From: an uncultured Bacteroides sp.
GTDB lineage: Bacteria; Bacteroidota; Bacteroidia; Bacteroidales; Bacteroidaceae
Direction: 5' to 3'
Assembly: GCA_949285075.1 (NCBI GenBank)
Contig: CASDXF010000022.1
Span: 1-44,773, forward strand
Length of the DNA stretch: 44,773 nt
The translations under genes and the position numbers were made by a program. Below the pieces are notes generated by a model that was not told the DNA's origin, did not search any database, and worked only from the letters and a program-made list of their open reading frames with translations. Positions 35,408 through 44,690 of this stretch are shown here, in pieces (position 1 is the first letter of the stretch; the number at the start of each line of letters is the position of its first letter).

Positions 35408-37132
35408 ATGACAAAACGGAAGAGTATAGATAAACGGCAAGACAGGCATAGACGGCTGCTGATAGGCTTTCTATGCCTGTTTGCCGTATGCCTTGTGGCG
35501 CAAGTGAGGCCAACGGAGCGAAGAGGGAGACAGTCGGATAGCCTTGCGGTGGCTGTTCAGGATAGTTCCGTGCCTGTTTCTCTGGATCAGCGGAAAAATA
35601 AAAAAACGAAGGTTTATCTGTTGCATGCCGATAGGGGAGAGGCCGACAAGCGGGTGAGACCCGATGTGCAAGTGTTGATAGGACACGTTAAGTTCCGGCA
35701 TGATAGCATGTATATGGATTGCGACAGTGCGTTGCTTTTCGAAAAGACCAATTCTTTTGAGGCTTTTGGGCATGTGGTGATGCAGCAAGGAGATACTTTA
35801 TTTATTTACGGTGATTATCTTTATTATGACGGACTGACACAAATCGCTCAGCTTCGCAATAACGTGAAGATGATAAACCGTAATACTACGTTGCTTACTG
35901 ATAGCCTGAATTATGACCGATTGTATGACCTCGGATACTACTTCGAGGGCGGAACGTTAATGGATGAGGATAATGTCTTAACCTCAGACTGGGGGGAATA
36001 TAGTCCGGCAACTAAACAGTCCGTATTCAATCATGACGTGAAGTTGGTGAATCCGAAGTTTGTGTTGACTTCCGATACGTTGCGTTATAATACTTTTACA
36101 AAAGTTGCCAATATCTTGGGCCCTTCTGATATTGTAAGTGACAATAACCATATTTATTCAGAACTTGGATACTATAACACGTTGACTGAGCAGGCGGAAC
36201 TGTTGGACCGTTCCGTGCTTACTAATCAGGGAAAGAAATTAGTGGGAGATAGTTTGTTCTACGATCGGAAAGCGGGTTATGGAGAGGCGTTTGATAATGT
36301 AATAATGACTGATGTGGTCAATAAGAATCTGTTGACCAGTGACTATTGCTTTTACAATGAACTGACAGATTCCGCATTTGCTACAAAACGGGCTGTGGCT
36401 GTTGACTATTCACAAGGAGACAGTTTGTTCATGCATGGGGATACATTGCAAATGGTGACGTACGACTTGAATACGGATTCTGTGTACCGTTTGATGAAGG
36501 CTTATCATAAGGTGCGCATGTTTCGTACTGATGTGCAGGGAGTTTGTGATTCTTTGGTCTATAATTCGAAAGACTCTTGCATGACGATGTATCGTGACCC
36601 TATTTTATGGAACGAGGGGCAACAGTTGTTGGGAGAAGAGATAAAAATTTATATGAATGACAGTACGATTGACTGGGCTCACATTATCAATCAGGCGTTA
36701 ACGGTTGAAATGAAAGATTCAATTCATTATAATCAGGTGTCTGGAAAGGAAATAAAAGCGTATTTCGTGGAAGGTGACATGAGGCATATCGAGGTGATTG
36801 GCAATGTGCTTACCGCTTTTTATCCTGAAGAAAAGGACAGTACGATGACGGGATTCAACTATTTGGAAGGAAGTGTACTTCATCTTTACTTGAAAGAGAG
36901 GAAAATGGAAAAGGGAGTTTTCATAGGAAAGTCTAATGGGACAATGTATCCGATGGATCAGATACCGCCCGATAAATTACGTTTGCCAACTTTTTCTTGG
37001 TTTGATTATGTACGCCCGTTGAATAAAGAGGATATATTTAATTGGCGAGGAAAGAAAGAAGGCGAAAAATTAAAGCCGACAAAGACAGATCAAAGACCGG
37101 ATATAGATAGACGAAATTTGATCAATATGTAA
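35408..37132 (+). CDS. OstA/LptA-like protein
   Basis: 574 residues. A basic N-terminus and a membrane or signal segment ([16 protein letters not shown]) precede a long run of beta-strand repeats typical of OstA-like (LptA/LptD N-terminal) folds: [54 protein letters not shown]. Such jelly-roll proteins carry lipopolysaccharide across the periplasm. It lacks the LptD barrel, so it is nearer to an enlarged LptA; substrate inferred. C-terminus is basic ([16 protein letters not shown]). Spacing to surA 21 bp and to mutL 16 bp, so it is inside an operon. Confidence 0.78.
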   Translation: MTKRKSIDKRQDRHRRLLIGFLCLFAVCLVAQVRPTERRGRQSDSLAVAVQDSSVPVSLDQRKNKKTKVYLLHADRGEADKRVRPDVQVLIGHVKFRHDSMYMDCDSALLFEKTNSFEAFGHVVMQQGDTLFIYGDYLYYDGLTQIAQLRNNVKMINRNTTLLTDSLNYDRLYDLGYYFEGGTLMDEDNVLTSDWGEYSPATKQSVFNHDVKLVNPKFVLTSDTLRYNTFTKVANILGPSDIVSDNNHIYSELGYYNTLTEQAELLDRSVLTNQGKKLVGDSLFYDRKAGYGEAFDNVIMTDVVNKNLLTSDYCFYNELTDSAFATKRAVAVDYSQGDSLFMHGDTLQMVTYDLNTDSVYRLMKAYHKVRMFRTDVQGVCDSLVYNSKDSCMTMYRDPILWNEGQQLLGEEIKIYMNDSTIDWAHIINQALTVEMKDSIHYNQVSGKEIKAYFVEGDMRHIEVIGNVLTAFYPEEKDSTMTGFNYLEGSVLHLYLKERKMEKGVFIGKSNGTMYPMDQIPPDKLRLPTFSWFDYVRPLNKEDIFNWRGKKEGEKLKPTKTDQRPDIDRRNLINM

Positions 37133-37148
37133 TACTTATTTATTTGCG

Positions 37149-39035
37149 ATGAGCGATATTATACATTTGTTGCCGGATTCGGTGGCCAATCAGATTGCTG
37201 CCGGAGAGGTGATACAGCGTCCTGCATCTGTCATTAAGGAATTGATGGAGAACGCTATTGATGCGGAAGCGAAGAATGTGCATGTTTTGGTTACTGATGC
37301 GGGGAAGACTTGCATTCAGGTGATTGATGATGGAAAAGGCATGTCGGAGACTGATGCTCGGTTATCGTTTGAGCGTCATGCGACTTCTAAAATAAAAGAG
37401 GCTTCTGATTTGTTTGCCTTGCACACGATGGGGTTTAGAGGAGAGGCTTTGGCGTCCATCGCCGCTGTGGCTCAGGTGGAACTGAAAACTAAACTTGCAT
37501 CGGAGGAATTGGGAACAAGATTAATGATTTCCGGTTCGAAAGTAGAAAGCCAAGAAATGGTCTCTTGTCCGAATGGAAGTAATTTTTCGGTGAGGAATCT
37601 TTTCTTCAACGTTCCTGCTCGTCGTAAATTCCTTAAGGCTAATTCTACGGAGTTGAGCAATATATTGGCGGAATTTGAGCGTATCGCTTTGGTTCATCCA
37701 GAAGTGGCCTTCTCGTTATATAGCAATGATTCTGAACTTTTCAACCTTCCGGTATCTTCGTTGAGGCAGAGAATTTTATCTGTTTTCGGTAAAAAGCTGA
37801 ATCAGCAATTGCTAAGCGTGGAGGCGGATACCACTATGGTAAAGGTAACGGGGTATGTCGCCAAGCCGGAAATGGCTCGTAAGAAAGGCGCTCATCAGTA
37901 TTTCTTTGTCAACGGGCGATATATGCGGCATCCTTATTTCCATAAGGCGGTAATGGAGGCGTATGAGCGCTTGATTCCGGTTGGCGAGCAGATTTCTTAT
38001 TTTATATACTTTGAAGTAGACCCGGCTAATATAGACGTGAATATTCATCCGACCAAGACTGAGATCAAGTTCGAGAATGAGCAAGCCATTTGGCAGATTC
38101 TTTCAGCCGCTGTTAAGGAGTCGTTGGGGAAGTTTAGCGCAATTCCTTCCATAGATTTTGATACGGAAGATATGCCAGATATCCCGGCGTTTGGGAATGA
38201 ACAGCCGCCTGTTCCGCCTCGGATACATTATAATTCCGATTTTAATCCTTTTAAGTCATCGGGTGGAGGAGAAACGTATAGCCGTCCGAAAGTGGAATGG
38301 GAGAAGCTGTATAGTGGCTTGACAAGGGCAAGTAAGATGAATGATGTTCCGGCGGAGCCGGATAAAGAAGTCATATACCCGTTGGCGGGAGGAGATGTGA
38401 TTACTGAGGAAAGTGCGGTGTCTGTCGGGGGGGCTGATGTTCCGTTATATGCTAATGAAGCGCTATTAGAGAAGGGAAACCAACATTTACAGTTTAAGGG
38501 ACGCTTCATTTTGACCTCTGTAAAGTCGGGACTAATGCTGATAGACCAACATCGGGCACACGTACGGGTGTTGTTCGACCGTTATATGGAGCAAATCAAA
38601 CGGAAACAGGGCGTTTCCCAAGGAGTTCTTTTCCCTGAAATATTGCAGTTGCCTGTTTCTGAGGCGACAATGTTACAGAATATTATGGATGACTTATCAT
38701 CCGTAGGTTTCGACCTTAGCGATCTGGGCGGAGGAAGTTATGCCATTAATGGGGTTCCTGCGGGTATCGAGGGATTGAATCCGGTAGAATTGGTACGGAG
38801 CATGTTGCATACGGCGATGGAGAAGGGAAATGATGTGAAAGAAGAGATTCAGCGTATCTTGGCCTTGACGCTAGCCCGTGCGGCGGCGATAGTTTACGGA
38901 CAGGTGTTGACGAATGAAGAAATGATTAGCCTTGTAGATAGTTTGTTTGCATGTCCTTCTCCCAACTATACACCGGATGGAAAGGTCGTATTGGCTACGA
39001 TAAAAGAAGAGGAAATCGAACGGTTGTTCAGATAG
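37149..39035 (+). CDS. mutL: DNA mismatch repair protein MutL
   Basis: 628 residues. GHKL ATPase domain: [46 protein letters not shown], and [10 protein letters not shown], all intact. A linker (about 340-440) leads to the C-terminal dimerisation domain from about 450. At 466-477 the sequence is [12 protein letters not shown], in place of the endonuclease motif DQHA(x)2E(x)4E: the A and both glutamates are changed. The CPHGRP motif is also altered to a [11 protein letters not shown] form. Thus it looks like a MutL without nicking activity even though no mutH is present in the window. Last gene of the ppiC-type operon. Confidence 0.96.
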   Translation: MSDIIHLLPDSVANQIAAGEVIQRPASVIKELMENAIDAEAKNVHVLVTDAGKTCIQVIDDGKGMSETDARLSFERHATSKIKEASDLFALHTMGFRGEALASIAAVAQVELKTKLASEELGTRLMISGSKVESQEMVSCPNGSNFSVRNLFFNVPARRKFLKANSTELSNILAEFERIALVHPEVAFSLYSNDSELFNLPVSSLRQRILSVFGKKLNQQLLSVEADTTMVKVTGYVAKPEMARKKGAHQYFFVNGRYMRHPYFHKAVMEAYERLIPVGEQISYFIYFEVDPANIDVNIHPTKTEIKFENEQAIWQILSAAVKESLGKFSAIPSIDFDTEDMPDIPAFGNEQPPVPPRIHYNSDFNPFKSSGGGETYSRPKVEWEKLYSGLTRASKMNDVPAEPDKEVIYPLAGGDVITEESAVSVGGADVPLYANEALLEKGNQHLQFKGRFILTSVKSGLMLIDQHRAHVRVLFDRYMEQIKRKQGVSQGVLFPEILQLPVSEATMLQNIMDDLSSVGFDLSDLGGGSYAINGVPAGIEGLNPVELVRSMLHTAMEKGNDVKEEIQRILALTLARAAAIVYGQVLTNEEMISLVDSLFACPSPNYTPDGKVVLATIKEEEIERLFR

Positions 39036-39099
39036 GGCATGGTTTCTGTTCCGTGCTTTTATCTGGTTTCCTAGTCAGGTATAGCATTAGTAAATAAAT

Positions 39100-39107
39100 T
39101 ATATTTG
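39100..39107 (+). promoter_or_regulatory. -7 element of the OmpA-like gene
   Basis: TATATTTG, a perfect TAnnTTTG; the transcript would begin near 39114 and carry a leader of about 86 bases containing the hairpin that follows. No -33 match. Confidence 0.55.
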
Positions 39108-39128
39108 TCTTTTTCAAAAACCTTTTAG

Positions 39129-39188
39129 GTTAAGGGGTGTTATTAATGTAGTTCCATCAAGGAACAAGGATTTAATAACCCCCTTAAC
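39129..39188 (+). promoter_or_regulatory. Long hairpin in the ompA-like leader
   Basis: GTTAAGGGG (39129-39137) pairs with CCCCTTAAC (39180-39188); after one bulged base GTTATTAA pairs with TTAATAAC, giving 17 pairs; inside it GTTCC (39151-39155) pairs with GGAAC (39161-39165). It ends 11 bp before the ATG and is flanked by a TTTTAGGT repeat (39123, 39191). A 5' stability or translation-control structure is likely. Confidence 0.65.
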
Positions 39189-39199
39189 TATTTTAGGTA

Positions 39200-40387
39200 A
39201 TGAGAAAAATTCTAATGTCGCTGGCTTTGGTCGGCGTAACGTCATTCGCTTTTGCGCAGCAGGCGGTGACAGTGACTGAATATGAAGTCGTTCAGGTGCA
39301 GGATGAGCACCGAGTATTAACAAATCCATTTTGGACTAACTGGTTCTTTTCCGTTGGTGGAGGAGCACAAGTCATGTTTGGCAATGGAGACCATGCCGGC
39401 GCATTCAAGGACCGCATAGCTCCTGCCTTAAACGTATCGGTCGGTAAATGGGTCACTCCGGGATTCGGATTGCGTTTACAGTATAGCGGATTGCAGGCTA
39501 AAGGCTTTACCGGAAACGAGTCGGCGCCTTATGTACAAGGAAGCAGATTGGGCAACGAAGGATATAAGCAACGTTGGAACTATATGAATCTGCATGGTGA
39601 CGTATTGTTTAACTTGAACTCTTTATTCGGCGGTTATAACCCAGACCGTATATATGAGGTTATTCCATATCTCGGAGCGGGATTCACTCACTCCTACTCG
39701 CGTCCTCACACTCATGCGGCGACCTTTAACGCCGGGGTCATCAACCGTTTCCGGTTATCAGACGCTTTCGACTTGAATCTGGAACTGAGCGCTACCGGCA
39801 TGGAAGGAAAGTTTGACGGAGAACACGGAGGTAAGCGTGATTACGATGCTATATTGGCCACTACCGTAGGTTTGACTTATTATCTTCCGAACAGAGGTTT
39901 CAGTAAGCCTGCGCCTCAGATGATTTCGGAGTATGAGTTGAGGCGTATGCGAGACCGTATGAACGAAATGGCGGCGACGAATCTGGATTTGCAGGAGGAA
40001 CTGGCTTACGCTAAACGGCCGATAGAAGTTAATGAAGTGGAAGAAGTGGTTCTGACAAACGCGAATATCGCTCCACGTACCATATTCTTCACGATTGGTT
40101 CCGGGCAACTCTCGTCGCAAGAAGAGATGAACTTGTCCTATTTGGCCGGAAAGATGAAAGAATATCCCGATACAAGATATACGATTAATGGATATGCGGA
40201 TTCGGCTACGGGAACTCCTTCTGTCAACCAGAAACTTAGCTTGCAGCGTGCGCAAACGGTGAAAGACTTATTAGTCAAGAAGTATGGAGTGTCTGCCGAT
40301 AGATTGACAATAGCTTCCGGAGGTGGAGTGGATAAGTTTGGAATGCCGATTCTGAATCGTGTAGTATTAGTGGAGTCTGCCGACTGA
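39200..40387 (+). CDS. OmpA-family outer-membrane protein
   Basis: 395 residues. Signal peptide MRKILMSLALVGVTSFAFAQ; N-terminal beta-barrel-type region (about 45-235; alternating aromatic strands such as NWFFSVGGGAQVMFG, GFGLRLQYSG, LGAGFTHSY); a helical linker with RRMRDRMNEMAATNLDLQEELAYA (about 250-275); and a C-terminal OmpA peptidoglycan-binding domain (about 295-390) with YTINGYADSATGTPSVNQKLSLQRAQTVKDLL, matching the NxxLSxxRA signature. It anchors the outer membrane to the wall and is probably abundant, in line with a strong promoter and structured leader. Followed by a strong terminator. Confidence 0.93.
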   Translation: MRKILMSLALVGVTSFAFAQQAVTVTEYEVVQVQDEHRVLTNPFWTNWFFSVGGGAQVMFGNGDHAGAFKDRIAPALNVSVGKWVTPGFGLRLQYSGLQAKGFTGNESAPYVQGSRLGNEGYKQRWNYMNLHGDVLFNLNSLFGGYNPDRIYEVIPYLGAGFTHSYSRPHTHAATFNAGVINRFRLSDAFDLNLELSATGMEGKFDGEHGGKRDYDAILATTVGLTYYLPNRGFSKPAPQMISEYELRRMRDRMNEMAATNLDLQEELAYAKRPIEVNEVEEVVLTNANIAPRTIFFTIGSGQLSSQEEMNLSYLAGKMKEYPDTRYTINGYADSATGTPSVNQKLSLQRAQTVKDLLVKKYGVSADRLTIASGGGVDKFGMPILNRVVLVESAD

Positions 40388-40412
40388 CGATAAGGTTTTT
40401 AGTGTAGGAAAA

Positions 40413-40455
40413 GACGGGTTGTCCTTTTGGTGAAGGACGGCCCGTCCTTTTTTTG
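40413..40455 (+). terminator. Terminator after the OmpA-like gene
   Basis: Fourteen-bp stem with two G-U pairs (40413-40426 / 40433-40446, GACGGGTTGTCCTT against AAGGACGGCCCGTC) followed by CTTTTTTTG. Confidence 0.85.
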
Positions 40456-40525
40456 TCCGTTTCAAGCGGCGAGCGGGTGATAATCTATTTCCTCTTGCCT
40501 TTCGGAATGATAAAATAGGGTGATT

Positions 40526-40558
40526 CTTGCCGGACTCTCGCAAAAATATGTACTTTTG
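40526..40558 (+). promoter_or_regulatory. Promoter of the second Crp-like gene
   Basis: TACTTTTG (40551-40558), perfect -7 box; CTTG (40526-40529) 21 bases upstream is an imperfect -33. Confidence 0.55.
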
Positions 40559-40610
40559 TTACGCTTGTCGAGAAAGACGGGCGAATGGAATTTATTGACC
40601 TTTAAATATA

Positions 40611-41213
40611 ATGGATGTGGAAAGTGAACTGAACGAACAGCGGCCGCTGATGACGAACGTCGTGCGGAAGATGCGCTCCTTGTATCCGGTTTCTGACGAG
40701 ACGGTGCGTAGCCTGCGGGCTTGCGTCGTGCCTTGCCGCTTCCCGAAGAGGTGCTTGCTGATAAGGGCCGGCATCTACTGTAAGGCGGCTTACTTCATCG
40801 AGAAGGGAATGACCCGTTCCTATTGGTTGGTGGACGGAGAGGAAGTGACTACTTCTTTTTTGGGTGAGGGAGGCATCGTGTTCAGCATGGACGAGTTGTA
40901 CTACGGCAAGCTGAGCGAGGAGTTCGTGGAGACGCTCGAAGAGGTGGAGGCCTACCGGATAGCGTTGACTGACCTGAACCGGCTGTTCCAGACGAATATC
41001 GAGTTGGCCAATTGGGGCAGAATCATTCACCAGAACGAGTACAGGAGGCTCCACCGTTCGCACAAGGAGCACCTTACGCTCTCAGCGAAGGAGAGGTACG
41101 AGGAGTTTCAGCGGCAGTTTCCGCAGGTGTGCCGACGGGTCAATCTGGGTTATATCGCCTCCTATTTGGGTATAACGCCCTCTACGCTTAGCCGTCTTCG
41201 GGCTTCCCAGTAA
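40611..41213 (+). CDS. Crp/Fnr-like transcriptional regulator
   Basis: 200 residues. Cyclic-nucleotide-binding-like fold at about 20-130 (CRFPKRCLLIRAGIYCKAAYFIEKGMTRSYWLVDGEEVTTSFLGEGGIVFSM), a connecting helix, and a short C-terminal HTH (VNLGYIASYLGITPSTLSRLRASQ, about 177-200), which ends at the recognition helix without a wing. This is a common form in Bacteroidetes. The ligand is unknown. Apparently monocistronic; the acyltransferase 115 bp downstream has its own -7-like element. Confidence 0.82.
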   Translation: MDVESELNEQRPLMTNVVRKMRSLYPVSDETVRSLRACVVPCRFPKRCLLIRAGIYCKAAYFIEKGMTRSYWLVDGEEVTTSFLGEGGIVFSMDELYYGKLSEEFVETLEEVEAYRIALTDLNRLFQTNIELANWGRIIHQNEYRRLHRSHKEHLTLSAKERYEEFQRQFPQVCRRVNLGYIASYLGITPSTLSRLRASQ

Positions 41214-41269
41214 GGCGGGTGGGCGTTGCGATTTTGCCGTAGGACAAGTTTTCTACGCTTTGAGTTTTG

Positions 41270-41277
41270 TAATTTCG
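41270..41277 (+). promoter_or_regulatory. Possible -7 element of the acyltransferase gene
   Basis: TAATTTCG, a TAnnTTyG match, 51 bp before the ATG; no clear -33 box. Confidence 0.4.
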
Positions 41278-41328
41278 CGACCGTTAGCGATAAGAACATA
41301 AACAACTATTTTTTATATTCAGGTTATC

Positions 41329-42483
41329 ATGCAAAAAATCTCTTCCGCCGCGTTCGCGGATACCAAGCCCCATTACGAGCTGCTCGACGGACTACGGGGC
41401 GTAGCGGCGTTGTTAGTCGTGTTCTATCACATCTTCGAAGGCCTCTCCTTTGCGGCCGGAGGTACGCTCATCACGACTATCAACCACGGTTATCTGGCCG
41501 TAGACTTCTTCTTTATCCTCTCCGGATTCGTTATCGGCTACGCCTACGACGACCGTTGGAAGACGACGCTCACGATGAAGGGCTTCTTCAAGCGGCGTCT
41601 TATCCGCCTTCACCCGATGATTGTCATGGGGGCCCTGCTTGGCGTTGTGGCCTACTGCTTGCAGGGATGCGTGCAGTGGGACGGCACGAAGATGCCCGTC
41701 TCTATGGTGATGTTGGCGTTGCTATGCGCCATGTTCTTTATCCCCGCCGTACCCGGAGCCCGCTATGACGTGCGCGGCAATGGCGAGATGTTTCCGCTGA
41801 ACGGGCCGAGCTGGTCGCTCTTCTTCGAGTACATCGGCAATATCCTCTACGCCGTCTTTATCCGCCGCCTTTCCGACAAGGCGCTCGCCGCACTCGTTGT
41901 CCTGCTTGGCTTGGGACTGGCTTGGTTCGCCCTCTTCGACGTGGCGGGCTATGGCATGATTGGGGTAGGGTGGACGCTCGACGGGGTCAACTTCTTGGGC
42001 GGTTCGCTGCGTATGCTGTTTCCTTTCTCGCTAGGTATGCTGCTTTCCCGTCACTTCAAGCCCGTCAGGGTGAGAGGGGCGTTTTGGATATGCTCGCTTG
42101 TGCTGTTGATGCTCTTCTGCGTGCCTTACATCGAAAGCGAAGGCACGGTCAGCCTGAACGGACTGTTCGAGGCGGTCTGCATTATCGTCGTGTTCCCCGT
42201 ACTGCTTTGGCTCGGAGCGTCCGGCAAGACAACGGACAAGCGGTCGACGCTGATTTGCAAGTTCTTGGGCGACATTTCTTTTCCGCTATACGCCGTCCAC
42301 TATCCGGTGATGTATCTGTTCTACGCTTGGCTGATAGATAATAAGTATTATACGTTCGTCGAGGTATGGCCCGTGGCGTTGGCTGTCTATGTGGGTAGCA
42401 TAGTTTTGGCTTACCTCTGTCTGAAGCTGTACGATGAGCCATTGAGACGTTGGCTGAGCCAGAAGTTCTTGGCCAAGCGTTGA
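41329..42483 (+). CDS. Membrane acyltransferase (acyltransferase-3 / OafA family)
   Basis: 384 residues with about ten predicted membrane helices. Family signatures are at the N-terminus: YELLDGLRGVAALLVVFYHIFEG with the probable catalytic His in FYHI, then YLAVDFFFILSGFVIGYAYDDRW, and FFKRRLIRLHPMIVMG. Such integral membrane enzymes move acetyl or other acyl groups onto surface sugars (O-antigen, peptidoglycan, capsule, exported glycans). Acceptor unknown; no glycosyltransferase neighbours in the window give a clue. Ends before a good terminator; convergent with the GH105 gene. Confidence 0.9.
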   Translation: MQKISSAAFADTKPHYELLDGLRGVAALLVVFYHIFEGLSFAAGGTLITTINHGYLAVDFFFILSGFVIGYAYDDRWKTTLTMKGFFKRRLIRLHPMIVMGALLGVVAYCLQGCVQWDGTKMPVSMVMLALLCAMFFIPAVPGARYDVRGNGEMFPLNGPSWSLFFEYIGNILYAVFIRRLSDKALAALVVLLGLGLAWFALFDVAGYGMIGVGWTLDGVNFLGGSLRMLFPFSLGMLLSRHFKPVRVRGAFWICSLVLLMLFCVPYIESEGTVSLNGLFEAVCIIVVFPVLLWLGASGKTTDKRSTLICKFLGDISFPLYAVHYPVMYLFYAWLIDNKYYTFVEVWPVALAVYVGSIVLAYLCLKLYDEPLRRWLSQKFLAKR

Positions 42484-42574
42484 GGCTTCCGCCTGAGCCT
42501 TGCGCTTCGGTGATTGCGTCGGCTCTTTGTGGGGAATGAGAGTTATAAATGTTAAGGGGGATGTAATCAGTCGA

Positions 42575-42613
42575 GGCGGGTGTGTCGTAATGTCGGCACG
42601 CCCGCCTTTTTTA
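42575..42613 (+). terminator. Terminator after the acyltransferase
   Basis: GGCGGGTGTG (42575-42584) pairs with CACGCCCGCC (42597-42606) with one wobble, followed by TTTTTTATT. It lies directly beside the convergent GH105 stop. Confidence 0.8.
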
Positions 42614-43765
42614 TTACTCAAGGAACGCCGTGACGCACCATAGCACCGGCGCTTGCCCGTGCATGTTGCCCGGCAAGGGGCGGCGGTCCAGATAGAACTG
42701 GCGGTCGTTCGTCTTGTTGGTTCCTTCGCACACGCCGGCGATGTCTCCCTTCTCGTCAATCTGTCCGACGAGTGCGAGCCACGCTTTCCGGGCCACCGGA
42801 GCGTAAGTGGCTTCGTCGAGCCATCCCCTCCTTACTCCCCTTATCATGGCGTAGGCGAACATGGCCGAGCCTGATGTCTCGCTCCACGACGACTTGTCGT
42901 CTACCAGCTGACCCCATAGGCCGTCCTCCTTCTGATAGCTGAGCAGCGTCTCCATCATCTTGCGGTAGGAGGCCAGTATGCGCTCACGGTTGGGGTTATC
43001 CTCCGGCAGCAGCCCGAGCAGCTCCGTCATGCCGGCGGCCATCCACCCGTTTCCCCGTCCCCAGAAGAATGGCGCGTCCTCCGCGTGGAAGAAGAGTCCG
43101 TTGGGGCGTTGTATCTTGTCCAGATAGCTGACCATCTCCGCCGCCGCGCGGTCGATGTACTTGCGGTCGCCCGTGGCTAAATAGGCCTGCGACTGGATGG
43201 CCGAAATCATGAACATGTCGTCTATCCAGTACCGGGTCTGCCACGACAGCCCCTTGTCCAGCAGGGCCTGATACTCCTCCTTGCGCTTCGTCTTGCGGGG
43301 CATCTCCCATTGCGCGTCGGCGTACCACTTGCCCATTCGCAGGTAAATCTCGTTGCCGGTCTGAATGTAGAGTTGCAGCGGCACGGTGCCGAACACCGTG
43401 TGGTCTACGTGGTCGGGCAGCGGCTGAAGGTAGCGTTCGGGTCCGAACAGAGGGAGGAACCGCTCTTCCAACTGCCGCAGCAGCTTTTTGTCTTTCGTCA
43501 CTCCGGCGTAGCGCAGTGCGCCGAGCCAAGCGCACGTCTCCGGATAGGTAATCTCGTTCGGTGGGGCCGGGTTGCCGTTGAAGTTCGGGTGCGGCACCTC
43601 CACGAAACGTTGGCTTACCAGTTCTCCTACTTCCCGGGGCGAAGTCCCCTTTTCCCAATGCTTAAACTCTTTTTGCGCCGTCGCGAGGTAGGGTAGGCAC
43701 ACGGCTATTCCCACCGCGACGCATCTGCGAGCCACGACTCCGGTGGCGGACAGTTTGCTTCTCAT
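42614..43765 (-). CDS. GH88/GH105 unsaturated uronyl hydrolase, exported
   Basis: 383 residues with a signal peptide (about 1-30, ending in ATA). (alpha/alpha)6-barrel motifs: LPDHVDHT (D121 as a possible active-site Asp), RYWIDDMFMISAIQSQAY (D182/D183), FFHAEDAPFFWGRGNGWMAAGMTELLGLLP and SWSETSGSAMFAYAMIRGVRRGWL. These enzymes open the 4,5-unsaturated uronic-acid end left by polysaccharide lyases, for example in rhamnogalacturonan or glycosaminoglycan breakdown; the substrate is not fixed by sequence. It is preceded, in the same direction, by HU-HIG copy 2 with a 121-bp gap, so co-transcription is possible. Confidence 0.9.
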   Translation of the reverse strand: MRSKLSATGVVARRCVAVGIAVCLPYLATAQKEFKHWEKGTSPREVGELVSQRFVEVPHPNFNGNPAPPNEITYPETCAWLGALRYAGVTKDKKLLRQLEERFLPLFGPERYLQPLPDHVDHTVFGTVPLQLYIQTGNEIYLRMGKWYADAQWEMPRKTKRKEEYQALLDKGLSWQTRYWIDDMFMISAIQSQAYLATGDRKYIDRAAAEMVSYLDKIQRPNGLFFHAEDAPFFWGRGNGWMAAGMTELLGLLPEDNPNRERILASYRKMMETLLSYQKEDGLWGQLVDDKSSWSETSGSAMFAYAMIRGVRRGWLDEATYAPVARKAWLALVGQIDEKGDIAGVCEGTNKTNDRQFYLDRRPLPGNMHGQAPVLWCVTAFLE

Positions 43766-43886
43766 GTCTTGCTTTCTTTTTTCGTGTGATTAACTATAAA
43801 TGATTCGTAATACGCTTTTCGTTTTCGAGCACGGAGGAGATGAAAAAGGCGTTCCCCTTTCCCTTTCCTCCGGTGGTGGAGGGCGG

Positions 43887-44525
43887 TTACACCTTCGGCT
43901 GATAGTCGTCTGGCTTGCCGTACTGCCCCGGGGCGGGGACGTACAGCGGTAGGTTTCGTTGCCCGACGTTCTGCAGCTTCCCCTCCTTGCACAGGCGGCG
44001 GATGTGCATCATGGCGGTGGAGCGCACCATCCCCGTCAGTCTTTGGAAGTCTTTCCGCTGCATAATCTCCCGCTCGGCGAAGTATTTCTTCAGCCGCTTG
44101 TCGATGTCCGCCGCCGTCAGCTTGGGCGAGTGGGCAATCTTTTTCAGCCGGCTCACCTTGACGAGGCCTATCGACTCCTTCAGCTTCCGGTCCGAACGGA
44201 AGCGGATGCACTTCAGCTTGATTTTCTCACTCTTCCTCGGCGTGTCGGCGACGACCTCTTCCGTGGTTCCGAGCGTCGGCGTGAAGTAGCCTATCCCGTC
44301 CAAGTGCACCGCCTTTCCTTCAGCCAGTTCCTCGCCCATCACCTGCGACAGTGCGTCGAGCACCGCCGCCACGTCTACCTCGTTCAGCGTGCATCTCGTC
44401 TGTATCAGTCTCCTCAGCTCCTTCGTGTCGGTCTGTCCGTTCACCACGATGCGCGGATGGAAGGTCTTCTCCTTCTCTTGGTCTGCCGGTGCCGGGTTCT
44501 CGTACCAGTCAAATGTTATAGACAT
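43887..44525 (-). CDS. HU-family DNA-binding protein with C-terminal winged helix (HU-HIG type), copy 2
   Basis: 212 residues, same layout as 27095-27709: opening ITFDWYENPAPADQEKE, HPRIVVNGQTDTKELRRLIQTRCTLNEVDVAAVLDALSQVMGEELAEGK for HU-type helices, VHLDGIGYFTPTL beta arm base, then (about 130-195) IDKRLKKYFAEREIMQRKDFQRLTGMVRSTAMMHIRRLCKEGKLQNVGQ as winged helix. The two share opening, core and end patterns but are clearly diverged. It is preceded by a 22-bp-periodic array ending about 27 bp before the ATG and followed by the GH105 gene. DNA target and function are not known; local autoregulation is proposed. Confidence 0.85.
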   Translation of the reverse strand: MSITFDWYENPAPADQEKEKTFHPRIVVNGQTDTKELRRLIQTRCTLNEVDVAAVLDALSQVMGEELAEGKAVHLDGIGYFTPTLGTTEEVVADTPRKSEKIKLKCIRFRSDRKLKESIGLVKVSRLKKIAHSPKLTAADIDKRLKKYFAEREIMQRKDFQRLTGMVRSTAMMHIRRLCKEGKLQNVGQRNLPLYVPAPGQYGKPDDYQPKV

Positions 44526-44552
44526 ATCTGCTCCTTTCTTTTGGTTTAATCG

Positions 44553-44684
44553 TTGATTAGCGTGGCTTTCCGTTCCGTTTAGTCCGGCCTTGAATCCCGT
44601 TTAGTGCCGGACTTCATGCCGCTTACTCCCGGACTTGATAGGTGGCTAACAGCCGTTAGCTAAGCGGCTAACGATAGCAGGGCT
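44553..44684 (-). repeat. Six 22-bp-periodic units upstream of HU-HIG gene 2
   Basis: On the plus strand CCGTTTAGT at 44575 and 44597 and CCGCTTACT at 44619 recur every 22 bp, each followed by a CCGG-centred near-palindrome (AGTGCCGGACT in the second unit). The register continues: GGCTAAC at 44644 and 44666, also 22 bp apart and forming GCTAAC/GTTAGC inverted pairs. A weaker unit starts at 44553 with TTAG in phase. The outer units are degenerate. All lie between the HU-HIG ATG and the preceding gene. Confidence 0.75.
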
Positions 44685-44690
44685 GACGCG

